Assembly (NCBI GenBank): GCA_036405135.1
Contig: DASWYF010000035.1
Coordinates: 62,001-126,000 of the forward strand
Direction: 5' to 3'
Origin: Verrucomicrobiia bacterium
GTDB taxonomy: Bacteria; Verrucomicrobiota; Verrucomicrobiia; Limisphaerales; JAEYXS01
Length of the DNA stretch: 64,000 bases
Positions within the stretch are counted from its first letter, which is position 1, and every line of letters starts with the position of its first letter. A model generated the notes under the pieces. That model worked only from the letters and a program-made list of their open reading frames with translations, did no database searches and was not told where the DNA came from. Below are positions 9,401-18,655 of this stretch, piece by piece. Both the position numbers and the translations under genes were made by a program.

Positions 9401-11358
9401 AGTATCTGAGTCAGGTGCGGGCGAAGGAGATGGTTGGGGGGCCGCTGGATAAGGAGCAGAAAGAAATTGATCGTCTTTCAGACCGCCGGGTGTTCTTGGA
9501 GCGCGAAGCGACGTTGGTGCTTTCCAAGGCTAAGGAAGCTGAGAAGCAATTGCAGGCGGCTAATGCGAATAAGTCCTCTGCGGAAATTGAGAAGTGGAAG
9601 AAGGAATCGGAAGCATGGAGCGGACGGGTCAAAGGAGTGGAGACGGAGACTGCGCAGGTGGATGCCCAGATCGAGGTGAAATTGACGGAGCTGCGCAAGC
9701 TGGCGGCTGAAGCCGGTCCTTGGGTATTGGCTGCGGGCGATCCGATTCAAGTCTTCGTGGTGGAGGATGAATCGCTGAACAGCTACTACGAGGTCCAAAA
9801 AGATGGCTATGTCGTCCTGCCGAAAATCGGACGCGTGCAGGTCGCGGGCAAGGATTTGCCGGATGCGGAGAAGGCGATCAAGGAAGCTCTGCAAGCATCC
9901 CAGTTGAGTCGAGCCACGGTGATGGTTGAGCGGCTTACTGAGAAAGAGGTCAAGGAGTTCAACGCCAAGAAGGCGAAGGAAGAGGAAGTGGCTAAGAAGC
10001 CTGTGCCTGCACCTCCCGGCATCCCGCAACCGGAAGTGAGCACGGCGGAGAATGCGTTCTCTACGTTCTCGCTGAATGTGAGTGATGTGTCGTTCAAGCT
10101 GGCGGCGGCGAGCCTGGAGAAGGGGTTGATGCCGGAGCTGGGTTCCGTGCGCACGGAGGAGTTTATCAATGCGTTCAATTATCATGATCCCGAGCCAGCA
10201 AGCGGTTCTCGCGTGTCCTTTGCTTGGGAGCGGGCGAGGTATCCCTTCGCGCATGATCGTGATCTGGTGCGGTTTTCGGTGCAGACGGCGGCGATCGGGC
10301 GTGAGCCGGGCAAGCCGTTGAATATCGTGCTGCTGTTGGATAACTCCGGCTCGATGGAGCGCGCGGACCGCATCCGCATCCGGCAGGAGTGTCTGCGTGT
10401 GCTGGGTTCGCAATTGCAACCGCAGGACAAGGTGAGCGTGGTGTCCTTCGCCCGGACAGCGCGCTTGTGGGTAGATGGTATGACCGGAGCGCATGCGAAG
10501 GAACTGCCTGAGCGCGTGGGGAATCTCTCGCCGGAGGGTGGCACAAATCTGGAGGAGGCGATGAACCTCGCGTATCAAACGGCACAACGCCATTTCGTGC
10601 CGAACGGCGTAAATCGCGTGGTGTTGCTGACAGATGGTGCGGCGAATTTGGGCGAGGTGCAGCCGGAATCGCTCAAGAAAAAAGTGGTGTCCTATCGCCA
10701 ACAAGGCGTGGCGCTGGATTGCTTCGGCATCGGTTGGGATGGTTATAACGATGATCTATTGGAAGCACTTTCGCGCAATGGCGATGGCCGTTATGGCTTC
10801 GTGAATTCGCCGGAAGCGGCCACGACGGAATTTGCTGCTCAGCTCTCAGGTGCGCTGAAAGTCGCGGCTTCGGATGTGAAAGTGCAAGTGGAGTGGAATC
10901 CGAAGCGGGTGAAGGTGTTCCGTCAGTTGGGTTACGCGATGCATCAGCTCAAGAAAGAGGAGTTCCGCGATAACACGGTGGATGCGGCGGAGATCGGCGC
11001 GGCGGAGGCGGGTAATGCGCTCTACACGGTGCAGGTGAATTCGGCGGGTGAAGGACCGCTCGGCGTGGTCCGCGTGCGGTATCGCCTGCCGGGCACGAAT
11101 GATTATCGCGAGCAGGAATGGCCGCTGGCGTATGACGGCGCATCGAAGTCCATGGAGCAGGCGAGTGTGCCGATACGTCTCGCAGGTACGGCGTCCGCGT
11201 TCAGCGAATGGCTGGTGTCGAGTCCGTATGCGGCGGAGGTGACGCCGGAGAAGTTGATCGCGCAGATGGCCGGTGTGCCGGAGGCGTATCCGGCGGACCC
11301 ACGGCCAAAACAACTTGAGTGGATGATACGACAGGCTAAGAGCCTGTCGGGGAGATAA
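6412..11358 (+). CDS. Anti-sigma-like / polysaccharide-export / vWA fusion protein
   Basis: A 1648-residue protein. Residues 1-100 are acidic and helical and resemble an anti-sigma N-terminus (LLLGELTAEEEAEVRAAVAQ). One membrane span follows at about 112-131. Residues 150-870 are low-complexity, Ala/Gly/Ser/Pro-rich. Coiled-coil segments lie at about 879-940 and 1014-1095. A Wza-type polysaccharide export domain is at about 1100-1190 (LAAGDPIQVF, DGYVVLPKIGRVQV). The end matches the YfbK-type vWA module: N-terminal part from about 1205, MIDAS motif LDNSGSM (Asp1310), and a C-terminal DUF3520-like part. The topology puts the vWA part outside the cytoplasm and the sigma-binding part inside. It overlaps the sigma gene by ATGA. 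An imperfect repeat KVxxWRxxREDYL/REEYL occurs twice. Confidence 0.85.
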   Translation: MKPEDYENDMEVRITALLLGELTAEEEAEVRAAVAQDAELMRLHDRLKVVMGLVRDAVPTTELPANVIPEPLTLANERREELLAVFQGKAPKVKEEEKIVQVSFWQRYQKDLMKLAAMVVALFGVTWLMLFKRETQLAYLDTTTQKDVLGSGDEFMRLLAVQDAIPTPAPAAPAPVVMAAPMASSDMALVPLADVYSFTNTMALDNASSEFNTTYTINLSQVERLNGVTANSVAASAVPDSSPRAEMSSRTPSPAERPLDRARNTREITLRRRGAEAGAAAAPSAAPVESRVTFSAAKENAAAVRFSSASKDSVPQAQSVGGVLMGAPQTASRSFSIALPEPEMAQVKELSDLTADGAVQMGQRGDAFGRGVNVTTGGGSGSGEAMLSQTKANNKAWGFTGSTADARGRQSGLSPEAKPSAPVAGDLPMLGTLFGNNGIAAGAKAPNPSGNFSVQDLDESIHASNRLEVNRGLADGSSAKPVMGERFYRETASAPVPSQAVSTKAEDKVDAWRQPREDYLGGLAAKGRMENEFRGYADGSQNGLPAIAVNSPKLPASQSAQDRLARVDGLSDQMSIANGTVTGGIALPATPARPMRPALGGTTLNFTTSSEGRAKADVVTPGAVVMSGRVEPELNAYYATDPQKGLAVVNDNALGDAQKNVWYDTSAGIGGEAERKNRVVGRHAWTLPQGTTLDLDKVMAEAKEKDGSFVVTRTNGGNGQVELSYSFDAPMAGKPVSGVVNRGGGIAGGAGISPELSGNNLPPVALQGAYRAAQDTNALASDFGVVVNRSQMGREVDGDVGYNYAKKLTPESSNQGSGDKDLKFAAMLGNLNTNVWVGQNERTTNYYNGMDRFGTSVPDGRKLNEQAPVRMSLLEDVALPSLEEAAKRQATETLVGETLKRAEGLKESGNLAEAEMLQGEAAKLRKRITDIKGEKQQFAQIEKAWEIPSSRDGLPTPNPYARTNTTQSRSPVLAQLNQEQSHDASDKVEGWRKAREEYLSQVRAKEMVGGPLDKEQKEIDRLSDRRVFLEREATLVLSKAKEAEKQLQAANANKSSAEIEKWKKESEAWSGRVKGVETETAQVDAQIEVKLTELRKLAAEAGPWVLAAGDPIQVFVVEDESLNSYYEVQKDGYVVLPKIGRVQVAGKDLPDAEKAIKEALQASQLSRATVMVERLTEKEVKEFNAKKAKEEEVAKKPVPAPPGIPQPEVSTAENAFSTFSLNVSDVSFKLAAASLEKGLMPELGSVRTEEFINAFNYHDPEPASGSRVSFAWERARYPFAHDRDLVRFSVQTAAIGREPGKPLNIVLLLDNSGSMERADRIRIRQECLRVLGSQLQPQDKVSVVSFARTARLWVDGMTGAHAKELPERVGNLSPEGGTNLEEAMNLAYQTAQRHFVPNGVNRVVLLTDGAANLGEVQPESLKKKVVSYRQQGVALDCFGIGWDGYNDDLLEALSRNGDGRYGFVNSPEAATTEFAAQLSGALKVAASDVKVQVEWNPKRVKVFRQLGYAMHQLKKEEFRDNTVDAAEIGAAEAGNALYTVQVNSAGEGPLGVVRVRYRLPGTNDYREQEWPLAYDGASKSMEQASVPIRLAGTASAFSEWLVSSPYAAEVTPEKLIAQMAGVPEAYPADPRPKQLEWMIRQAKSLSGR

Positions 11359-11378
11359 TTTTTAAAGGAGAGAATTTT

Positions 11379-14300
11379 ATGGGAAACATCGAACACCGGT
11401 TGCACCGGCTGGCCAATACATCGAACGTCCAACATCGAGAGGCGGAGACGATTTTGCCTGGTAGCCGCCGACGTCAGTCGGCGCTGGCCGATCTTCGAGA
11501 GGGTTTGCGCGGACTGACGTCCGCGGCTACGGGACTGGCCTTGGCCGCGTCGATCTGGTGCACGCCGTTTACTGTCTCTGCAGCGCAGGCGGAGGTGAAA
11601 GATGTTTCGATCAATGGCGGAGTGCAGGATGGGAAGGCGCGCATCGTGATTGAGGGGCAGTTCGGTCCGCTCACAAGCGAGAAGGAGAAGGTGCTGTTCT
11701 CGACATCGTTGCAGCACTCGCTCTTCATCGCGCGGGACAAGCACACGCATGTGATCCAGGCGACGTTTGATATCTTGCAGGGTGAAGCGCGGGAGATACC
11801 GCTGACGATCGGCGGCGCGGGCGAGATCAAGCAGGTGACGGGCGAGAATCTTCAGGATTGGAGCGTGCGGCAGGAAGCGAATGGCACGCGGGTGCTGGTG
11901 TTGCGTCCGCGCAAGACAGACAAACCACCTTCGCAATTCACGGTGACAATCCAGGCGGAACGGAACACGGTTTTGATCGGGTCGAGTTTGCAGACGTTGA
12001 CGCTGACACCACCGCAAGCAGCGTTGCTGAATGGTTACCTGAAGGTGGAAGCTGCGCCGGAACTGGATGTGCAGCCGATGAATGTCTCGGGCCTAGTGCC
12101 GCTGGAGGCGAAGCTGTTGCCGGAGTCTTTGCGGAACTCCACCAAGCCGGAAGCGGAAGAACCGATGGCGTTTCGTTTTCATGGCGGAGCTTACACGCTA
12201 CCTTTGACGGTGAGCATCGCCGATCCGGAGGCGCGTCGCGTTGTCTTGCGTGATTTCAAGCTGGATGGGCAACTGAGCGGTCGCACGGCGGCGTTCACGC
12301 TGACGGCGACAGCACGCGTGAAGAATCCGAAGGGCGGTTCGGTGCAATTGCTCTCGGGTGATGTGGCATTGGCGGAACTGGAACGCAATGCGGACTGGCG
12401 TTTGCGTTTGGTGGATGGCCGTTACGTGTTGGTCTTTGACAAGCCGGGTGAGTATCCGTTGTGCATCAAGTTCAACGCGGCGGTACGCGATGCGGCAGAC
12501 TGGAAACGGGTGGACTTCAAGGTGGCAACGGCCGCAATGCAGCCGGTGGCATTTCAAGGATTGGCAGCAGACACGCAGTTCGCTTTTGAAGGTGCGGCCC
12601 GTCCTGAACGCAAAGGGGAAGAGTTTCAAAGTTTTCTGCCGCCGGATGGCACGGTGAAGCTCGCGTGGAAAGAGGCCAAGACGGAGACTGAAGGCAGGCT
12701 TTTTTATTCAGCGGAGATGCTGTCACAGTTGAGCATCGGCTCGGGTATGATGCGGCAGGTGGCCTTGCTGGAGGGCAAGATCATGCAGGGTGAGATGCAC
12801 ATGCTGGCTTTAAACGTGCGTGGACAGGGGAATGTCACCGCGGTGCAAGGCGCAAGCGTGCTGTCATGGAAGGTGGAGCCGCGTCCCAATACAACGGATC
12901 GCACTCTGTGGGTGAAGTTCAATCAACCGCAGAAGGATGCGTTCCTGCTTCAGGTGCAGATGCAGACGGAATTGGGCGCATTCCCACAAGCGGTCGACGC
13001 GATGTTAGTACAGCCGGAAGGTGCGACACGTTTTGCGGGGCATATGCGGGTGGTGAATCAGGGGGCAGTGCGGCTCGAGGTGGTGCAAGCATCAGGGCTT
13101 TCGCAAATCTCTCCGGAGCAGTTTCCAGAGAATGATATGACGAAGTCAGTCTTCGGTACGCAAGGGGGACAACGTTTTGCGTTCCGGTTTTCGAGTGTCG
13201 ATTTCGCGCTGCGTGTGCAGGCGGACAATGTGCTGCCGGAACTGAGTGTATCGCAGGTGATCGCGTATCACTTGGGCGAGACGGAGCTGGGCATCGATGG
13301 TGAGTTTGAGTTGGACATCCGTGAGGCACCGTTGCGTGAAGTGATTCTGCGCGTGCCGAAAGGATATGCGATCGCCGGACTTTCAGCGGGTGGCCTGAGC
13401 GATTACTTCCTCACTGAGCCTGCTGGACAGGCGGATGCGGAATTGCGTCTGGTGTACGGCACGCCGATCACGGGACGGCAGATCGTGCAGCTGCGTCTGG
13501 AACGGAATGCGGCGCTGGGGCAACCTTCTTGGGCATTACCACGCATCGAAGTGTTGAAAGCAAAATCTACGCGTGGGCATGTGGCGGTTTCGGCAGATGC
13601 GGGCTTCCGGTTGACGCCGGAGAAGACAGTCTCGCTCACGGATATCGCGACAGCCTTTTTCCCACGCAAGATCGAAGGCATCCAAGCGGCTTTCCGTTTG
13701 AGCGAGCACAATTGGGAAGCGGTGATGCGCGTGGAGCGTTTGCCGCAGTCCATCCAGGCGGATGCGTTCCATCTGTTCTCTATCGGTGAAGGCATCGCGT
13801 ATGGCAGCAGCACGATCAACTTCGCCATCTCCGGTGCACCGGTGTCCTCGTTTCTCATCTCGCTCTCGGAAGAATATTCCAACGTGGAGTTCACCGGCAA
13901 AGACCTGCGCAGTAATTGGCAGAAGACGACGAATGGCTATGTGGTCACTTTAAACACGCCTGTCTCGGGTAATTACACATTGCTCGTGACGTATGAACGG
14001 GCCTTCAAGACGCAGGGAGATACGCTGACCTTCACGGGTGCGCGGCCGATGGATGCGCAGAATGAACAGGGGCATACGCTGGTGGTGAGTGCGTATCAAT
14101 TTCAAGTGAAACCCTCGAATGTGTCCGCAACTCTGCTGCCATTGGAGACGGCGGAAGTGCCGGCAGAGTATCGCCTGTTCTTCGATGCGCCGATCTTGGC
14201 GGCGTATCGTTACAATGCGCGTCCGTTCAATCTGCAACTTGGATTAAGTCCGCTCGCGCAAGGTGAAACGGTTAGCCTCATCGTGGATCGCGCGATCCTT

Positions 14301-17300
14301 TCCACCCGCATCTCACAGGATGGCGAGGTGCTGACGGATGTGCGGTATTTCGTGAAGAACCGCGGCAATCCGCATTTCCGCGTAAGCCTGCCGTCGGACA
14401 CGACCTTGTGGTCGGTGACGGTGAATGGTGCCACGGTCGTACCGGTGAAGGATGGCGATGCGAATCTGATCCCGCTGCCACAACGGGCTGATCCGAGCTC
14501 AGTGCAGACGGTGGATATGAAGCTGGCGTCGCGCTCCAAGACCCCGGGACGTATCACGGCGCAAGCGCCGACAGTGACAGTGCCCGTGCTGTTGGCTGAG
14601 TGGGCGATGTCACCGGATGAAGGACATCGGCTGATCTATCGCGGAGGGACGTTGGCTCCAGAAGCAGGCGTGACGGATATGTCCGGCTTCACGGGCATCG
14701 CACGCGTGCTGTTCAGTCATGAGCGGGGCATGGGCAAATTTTTAATGATGTTGATCTTCATCGGGTTTGGTGTGGCGGTCTGGCGCTGGGCGGGAGGTGA
14801 AGGTGCGTATCGTTTCGGACCAAGACACTTTGGGGGCACGTTAATAGGGGGCGTGGCCCTGTTCCTGGCGGTGGTGCAATTCGCTGCTTTGCTGAATGTG
14901 GCGGCAAGGCAGAAGCAGGCACCACCGCCAGCTCTTTCCTTCCTCGCACCGGTGCAACAGAGCCAGAGCATCTTGAGAGTGGAAGTGGCGAATGTGCCCG
15001 CAACGATGGCGACAACGACCAGCCTAACGCAAGCATGGCCGGTGGCGCTGGCCTTGGTGGTGTGGGGAGCGACATTGCTGATGTTCCAAGGGTTTCTGCG
15101 CGCAGCAGGCATCGCGTTGGGCTGGACGTTGATCGGGTGGACGGCACTGCGCTGGCCGAATGGAGCGGAGCTGTTCCTGTTCGTGTGTGCGCTGTTTCTT
15201 TTCGTGCATCTGGTGCTGCCGGCATTGCTGCGCCTGTTCAAGGTGCCGCAGCCGCCTGTTACGCCTCCGACTGCCGAGGGAGATTCTCCTGCGGCCACGA
15301 CCAAAGCGGCGTTGTTGCTCGGCGGGTTGCTTTTCATCAATGGATTTTCGCTGAATGCGGCAATACCTCCGGTGACGTTACCGGGAACAGTTACTCCCGA
15401 AGCGGGGATGGCGGAGTCCGTGCTGCAAATGATCCGCGTGGAGGATAAATTCGCTTTTTCCAATGTAAGAATCCACTGGGAGGGAGTTAAGGGGCAGACT
15501 TTGCCGCTTCTCTATGAGCCGGCTGTGCTGACCAAGCTGATGTATCCGACCAACCATCTGACGCTGGTGCAAAGCACGTTGAATGGAAAACGAGTGCATC
15601 AGTTGATCGCCAATGCCACTGGGCCGTATGACATCGAGGTGCAGTATCAGATGCAGGTGATAACGCGTGAGGGTTTGAATGGCATCGAGTTGCCGGCACA
15701 GCATGGGCTAATCAACCGTGTCACTCTGATCATGCCTCAGCTGGATGTGGATGTAGTGGCTCCTGCGGCAGTATCCATCACCAGGCGCCCTCAGAACGGT
15801 GCAGCATCTACGTTCACAGCGATAGTGCTGGCACCGACGGCGAATGCATGGATCGGGTGGAAGCCGCGCAGCCGTGATGTGAAGACAGAGAAGGCGGTGT
15901 TCTATGTGGAGACGCACCAGCTCTTCACGCCGGTGGCCGGAGTGATCGAAGGTGTGCATCGCGTGGAGGTGCGTCCAGCACAGGGTGAGCTGAATGAAAT
16001 CGTGATGGTGGTGCCGACGGGAGCGACGATCTCGGATGTCTATGATGCTTCTCCTGCGGGCAAGGCCTCGGTGGTTTCACTGTGGCGTTTTGATCCTGAC
16101 AAACGCGAGCTGCGGGTAGGGTTGAATCCGGCCCAATCCAAGCCGTTCGCATTGATCGTGCGGTCACAGGTGACGACAGGGCCGTTGCCGTTCGAGCAGA
16201 GCGCGGGCTTGCTGCGTGTGAATGGTGCGGCGGGACAGCTTGGTTCAGTGGGTGTCGCGACGGGTTCAGAAGTGCAACTGGATGATGTGAAGGCGGAGGC
16301 GTTGTCACCGCTGAACTTGGAGGATTTTCCGGGGCATGTGTTACAGCCGTTGCGCAATCAAGTCGCGGGTCTGACATTGCGACGCGCGTTCCGTTCGGCG
16401 GATGCCTTGGGAACAGTGACGGTGAAGGCATCGCCGGTGGAGCCAGATGTGCGCGTGGAGACGCAGGAGACGTTATCGTTGAGCGAAGATCGCACAGTGC
16501 TGGCGGTGAACGCTTCCATGGCGGTGACGCGTGCGGGCATCTTCCGCGTGAGCTTTGTGCTGCCGACGGGATTGGATGTGGAGTCGATCAATGGCGCGGC
16601 GATCTCGCACTGGACGGAGTTGAAGGCGGATGAAGGACGTATCATCACATTGCATCTGAAGGGGAAGACGGAGGGGCAGACGCAGTTCAGCGTGAATCTG
16701 GCTGGACCGGGAACGAAAGCGGCGAAAGGTGTCGTGGCACCGCGTGTCATGTTCCGTGAAGCGAGCAAGCAGCGCGGGCAACTGGTGATCGTACCAGAGC
16801 AAGGCATGCGCTTGCAGGTGGCCACACGCGATGGCGTGACACAGCTTGATCCGCAGAAATCGGGCATCCGGCAAAAGGGCGTGCTGGTGTTCCGTTTGCT
16901 ACAGCCGCAGTGGGCACTGGGTTTGGACATTGAGCAAGTGGATGCGTGGGTGCAGGTAACGGGCTTGCAGCATGTGACGGTGAGCGAGGCGCAGGTGAAG
17001 GTGGCGGCGAATCTGCAATACCAGATAGAGAACACGGGCCTGAAGGCGTTGCGCGTGCAGGTGCCGGTGAATGCGGAAGGCGTGCGATTCAAGGGCGAAC
17101 AGGTGGCGGATTTCCTCGTGGTGCCGAACTCGCAGACGAATAGCTGGCAGGTGTGGGAGGTGAAGCTGCATCGCCGCATCATCGGCAAATACATGCTGCA
17201 AGCGGGTTGGCAAACACCAGTAACCGAAGCGGCGACGAACACGGTGGTGCAGGGGATTCAGGCGTTGGATGCGAATCTGCAACGCGGATTCGTGACGGTG

Positions 17301-18572
17301 CAATCAAGCGGACGTTTGCAGGTGCAGGCGCAGCTGTTGTCGAATGCGTTGCAACCAGCGGAATGGCAGAGCATTCCGCGTGTGTTATTGCAGGATATTC
17401 CGGCGGCGACGGCGAATCTCACGTATCGACTGGTGGAGCCGGGTTATCAACTGGTGTTGCAACTCGAACGGCATGAAGCGACGAAGCTGTTACCTGCGCG
17501 GGTGAACAACGTGACGCTCAGTTCGGTGATCTCGGATGAGGGTGTGATGCTCACGCAGGTGAAGATGGACCTCGTGCCGGGTGATAAGCGGTTGTTGAAC
17601 TTCACCTTGCCTAAGGATGCGCAGTTCTGGTTTGCATTCGTGAACCAGAAAGGTGTGTGGCCGTGGCGTGATGCGGACAAGATTTTGCTGCCGCTGGAGC
17701 AGCAATCGAAGTCCGATCAGCCGACGACAGTGGAGCTGTTCTACTCCAGCCGCATCGGCAAGGCAGGCACGAGCAAGCTGGATTTGTCTTTGCATGGGCC
17801 GAAGTTTGATCTGCCGCTGGAGAACATCGTGTGGCAGGTATATCTGAATACGAAGTGGGAGTTGAAAGAGTGGGGCGGCACGATGCAGTTGCAGCAGAAT
17901 ACTTCCGTGGCACAACCGGTGGCGGTGGATGCGCAATCGTATCTGGCGAATGAGATGAGCCTGAATCGCGAGAAGACGCGGACGGCGGAGCAGATGCTGA
18001 GCCTTGGTAATCAGTGGTTGGAGAAGGGTGATCCGCAACAGGCGCGCCGGGCGTTCCAGAGCGCGTATGGCTTGAGCGGACATGACAATGCGTTCAACGA
18101 AGATGCGCGCGTGCAGTTGCATAACTTGAAATTGCAGCAGGCATTGGTGGGGTTGAATGTGCGTCAATCAGCAGCGGCTGGTGATGGTGCGGTGGTTCCG
18201 GGCAATATCAAGGAGTTGAGGAATCGCAAGGAACTCAACTACTCGCAACAGGAAGCGAAACAGATCATCGAGGCGAACACGGCGGATGATAACGCGGTGC
18301 TGATGCGGTTGGCAGAACGGATCGTGCAACAGCAAGACGCAGTGGTGCCGAATCCGGTGGAGATCCGCGCGACGATTCCACAGCAGGGACGCATGCTGAC
18401 TTTCCGCCGTTCCGTGCAGGTGGATACGTGGACGGACCTGACGGTGGAACTGGAGACGCGGGCGTTCAAGACGGCCTCGATGGGGTTACGGGCGGGGATG
18501 TTGGGGGCATCGTTTGTAGGGTTTATGCTGGTGGCTTGGGTGAGTGGCCGCAGGAGAATGACCAATGTCTAA
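11379..18572 (+). CDS. Giant membrane protein of unknown function
   Basis: A 2397-residue protein, 20 bp downstream of the vWA fusion gene with a strong AAAGGAGAG site. A long, charged N-terminal region precedes a signal-like segment (SAATGLALAASIWCTPFTVSA, about residues 45-65). Residues 70-1115 are beta-rich and extracytoplasmic in character. Five or six membrane spans cluster at about 1119-1328, a second beta-rich region follows (1330-2200), then a short TPR-like helical part (about 2205-2270) and a last span near 2368-2390. I recognise no named domain. The gene order suggests it is the effector or structural partner of the sigma/vWA pair, but this is inference. The first 30 codons and the last four (MTNV) lie within sequence that looks like dispersed intergenic repeat. 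Confidence 0.85.
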   Translation: MGNIEHRLHRLANTSNVQHREAETILPGSRRRQSALADLREGLRGLTSAATGLALAASIWCTPFTVSAAQAEVKDVSINGGVQDGKARIVIEGQFGPLTSEKEKVLFSTSLQHSLFIARDKHTHVIQATFDILQGEAREIPLTIGGAGEIKQVTGENLQDWSVRQEANGTRVLVLRPRKTDKPPSQFTVTIQAERNTVLIGSSLQTLTLTPPQAALLNGYLKVEAAPELDVQPMNVSGLVPLEAKLLPESLRNSTKPEAEEPMAFRFHGGAYTLPLTVSIADPEARRVVLRDFKLDGQLSGRTAAFTLTATARVKNPKGGSVQLLSGDVALAELERNADWRLRLVDGRYVLVFDKPGEYPLCIKFNAAVRDAADWKRVDFKVATAAMQPVAFQGLAADTQFAFEGAARPERKGEEFQSFLPPDGTVKLAWKEAKTETEGRLFYSAEMLSQLSIGSGMMRQVALLEGKIMQGEMHMLALNVRGQGNVTAVQGASVLSWKVEPRPNTTDRTLWVKFNQPQKDAFLLQVQMQTELGAFPQAVDAMLVQPEGATRFAGHMRVVNQGAVRLEVVQASGLSQISPEQFPENDMTKSVFGTQGGQRFAFRFSSVDFALRVQADNVLPELSVSQVIAYHLGETELGIDGEFELDIREAPLREVILRVPKGYAIAGLSAGGLSDYFLTEPAGQADAELRLVYGTPITGRQIVQLRLERNAALGQPSWALPRIEVLKAKSTRGHVAVSADAGFRLTPEKTVSLTDIATAFFPRKIEGIQAAFRLSEHNWEAVMRVERLPQSIQADAFHLFSIGEGIAYGSSTINFAISGAPVSSFLISLSEEYSNVEFTGKDLRSNWQKTTNGYVVTLNTPVSGNYTLLVTYERAFKTQGDTLTFTGARPMDAQNEQGHTLVVSAYQFQVKPSNVSATLLPLETAEVPAEYRLFFDAPILAAYRYNARPFNLQLGLSPLAQGETVSLIVDRAILSTRISQDGEVLTDVRYFVKNRGNPHFRVSLPSDTTLWSVTVNGATVVPVKDGDANLIPLPQRADPSSVQTVDMKLASRSKTPGRITAQAPTVTVPVLLAEWAMSPDEGHRLIYRGGTLAPEAGVTDMSGFTGIARVLFSHERGMGKFLMMLIFIGFGVAVWRWAGGEGAYRFGPRHFGGTLIGGVALFLAVVQFAALLNVAARQKQAPPPALSFLAPVQQSQSILRVEVANVPATMATTTSLTQAWPVALALVVWGATLLMFQGFLRAAGIALGWTLIGWTALRWPNGAELFLFVCALFLFVHLVLPALLRLFKVPQPPVTPPTAEGDSPAATTKAALLLGGLLFINGFSLNAAIPPVTLPGTVTPEAGMAESVLQMIRVEDKFAFSNVRIHWEGVKGQTLPLLYEPAVLTKLMYPTNHLTLVQSTLNGKRVHQLIANATGPYDIEVQYQMQVITREGLNGIELPAQHGLINRVTLIMPQLDVDVVAPAAVSITRRPQNGAASTFTAIVLAPTANAWIGWKPRSRDVKTEKAVFYVETHQLFTPVAGVIEGVHRVEVRPAQGELNEIVMVVPTGATISDVYDASPAGKASVVSLWRFDPDKRELRVGLNPAQSKPFALIVRSQVTTGPLPFEQSAGLLRVNGAAGQLGSVGVATGSEVQLDDVKAEALSPLNLEDFPGHVLQPLRNQVAGLTLRRAFRSADALGTVTVKASPVEPDVRVETQETLSLSEDRTVLAVNASMAVTRAGIFRVSFVLPTGLDVESINGAAISHWTELKADEGRIITLHLKGKTEGQTQFSVNLAGPGTKAAKGVVAPRVMFREASKQRGQLVIVPEQGMRLQVATRDGVTQLDPQKSGIRQKGVLVFRLLQPQWALGLDIEQVDAWVQVTGLQHVTVSEAQVKVAANLQYQIENTGLKALRVQVPVNAEGVRFKGEQVADFLVVPNSQTNSWQVWEVKLHRRIIGKYMLQAGWQTPVTEAATNTVVQGIQALDANLQRGFVTVQSSGRLQVQAQLLSNALQPAEWQSIPRVLLQDIPAATANLTYRLVEPGYQLVLQLERHEATKLLPARVNNVTLSSVISDEGVMLTQVKMDLVPGDKRLLNFTLPKDAQFWFAFVNQKGVWPWRDADKILLPLEQQSKSDQPTTVELFYSSRIGKAGTSKLDLSLHGPKFDLPLENIVWQVYLNTKWELKEWGGTMQLQQNTSVAQPVAVDAQSYLANEMSLNREKTRTAEQMLSLGNQWLEKGDPQQARRAFQSAYGLSGHDNAFNEDARVQLHNLKLQQALVGLNVRQSAAAGDGAVVPGNIKELRNRKELNYSQQEAKQIIEANTADDNAVLMRLAERIVQQQDAVVPNPVEIRATIPQQGRMLTFRRSVQVDTWTDLTVELETRAFKTASMGLRAGMLGASFVGFMLVAWVSGRRRMTNV

Positions 18573-18605
18573 ATCCTAATGATGAAGGAATGAACAAATG
18601 ACGAG
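18556..18605. repeat. AATGACGAA-type dispersed repeat, copy 1
   Basis: A tract built from AATGACC, AATGTC, AATGATGAAGGAATGA and AAATGACGA words. Close copies lie at 55115-55166 and 58663-58713. This copy begins within the last codons of the giant membrane protein gene. Confidence 0.6.
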
Positions 18606-18655
18606 GTGATTCGTTAAAGAGGTTGAATGGTTATAAGGGTGACGATGTAACCATT

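Noticed and set aside
9478-10704. A 408-residue minus-strand ORF inside the vWA fusion gene
   Set aside because: It is rich in Arg, His and Leu without any domain, lies wholly opposite a well-supported vWA coding frame, and has no context of its own.
16358-17242. A 294-residue minus-strand ORF inside the giant membrane protein gene
   Set aside because: Cys/Thr/Ser-rich composition typical of an antisense shadow; the plus frame is continuous with the giant protein.
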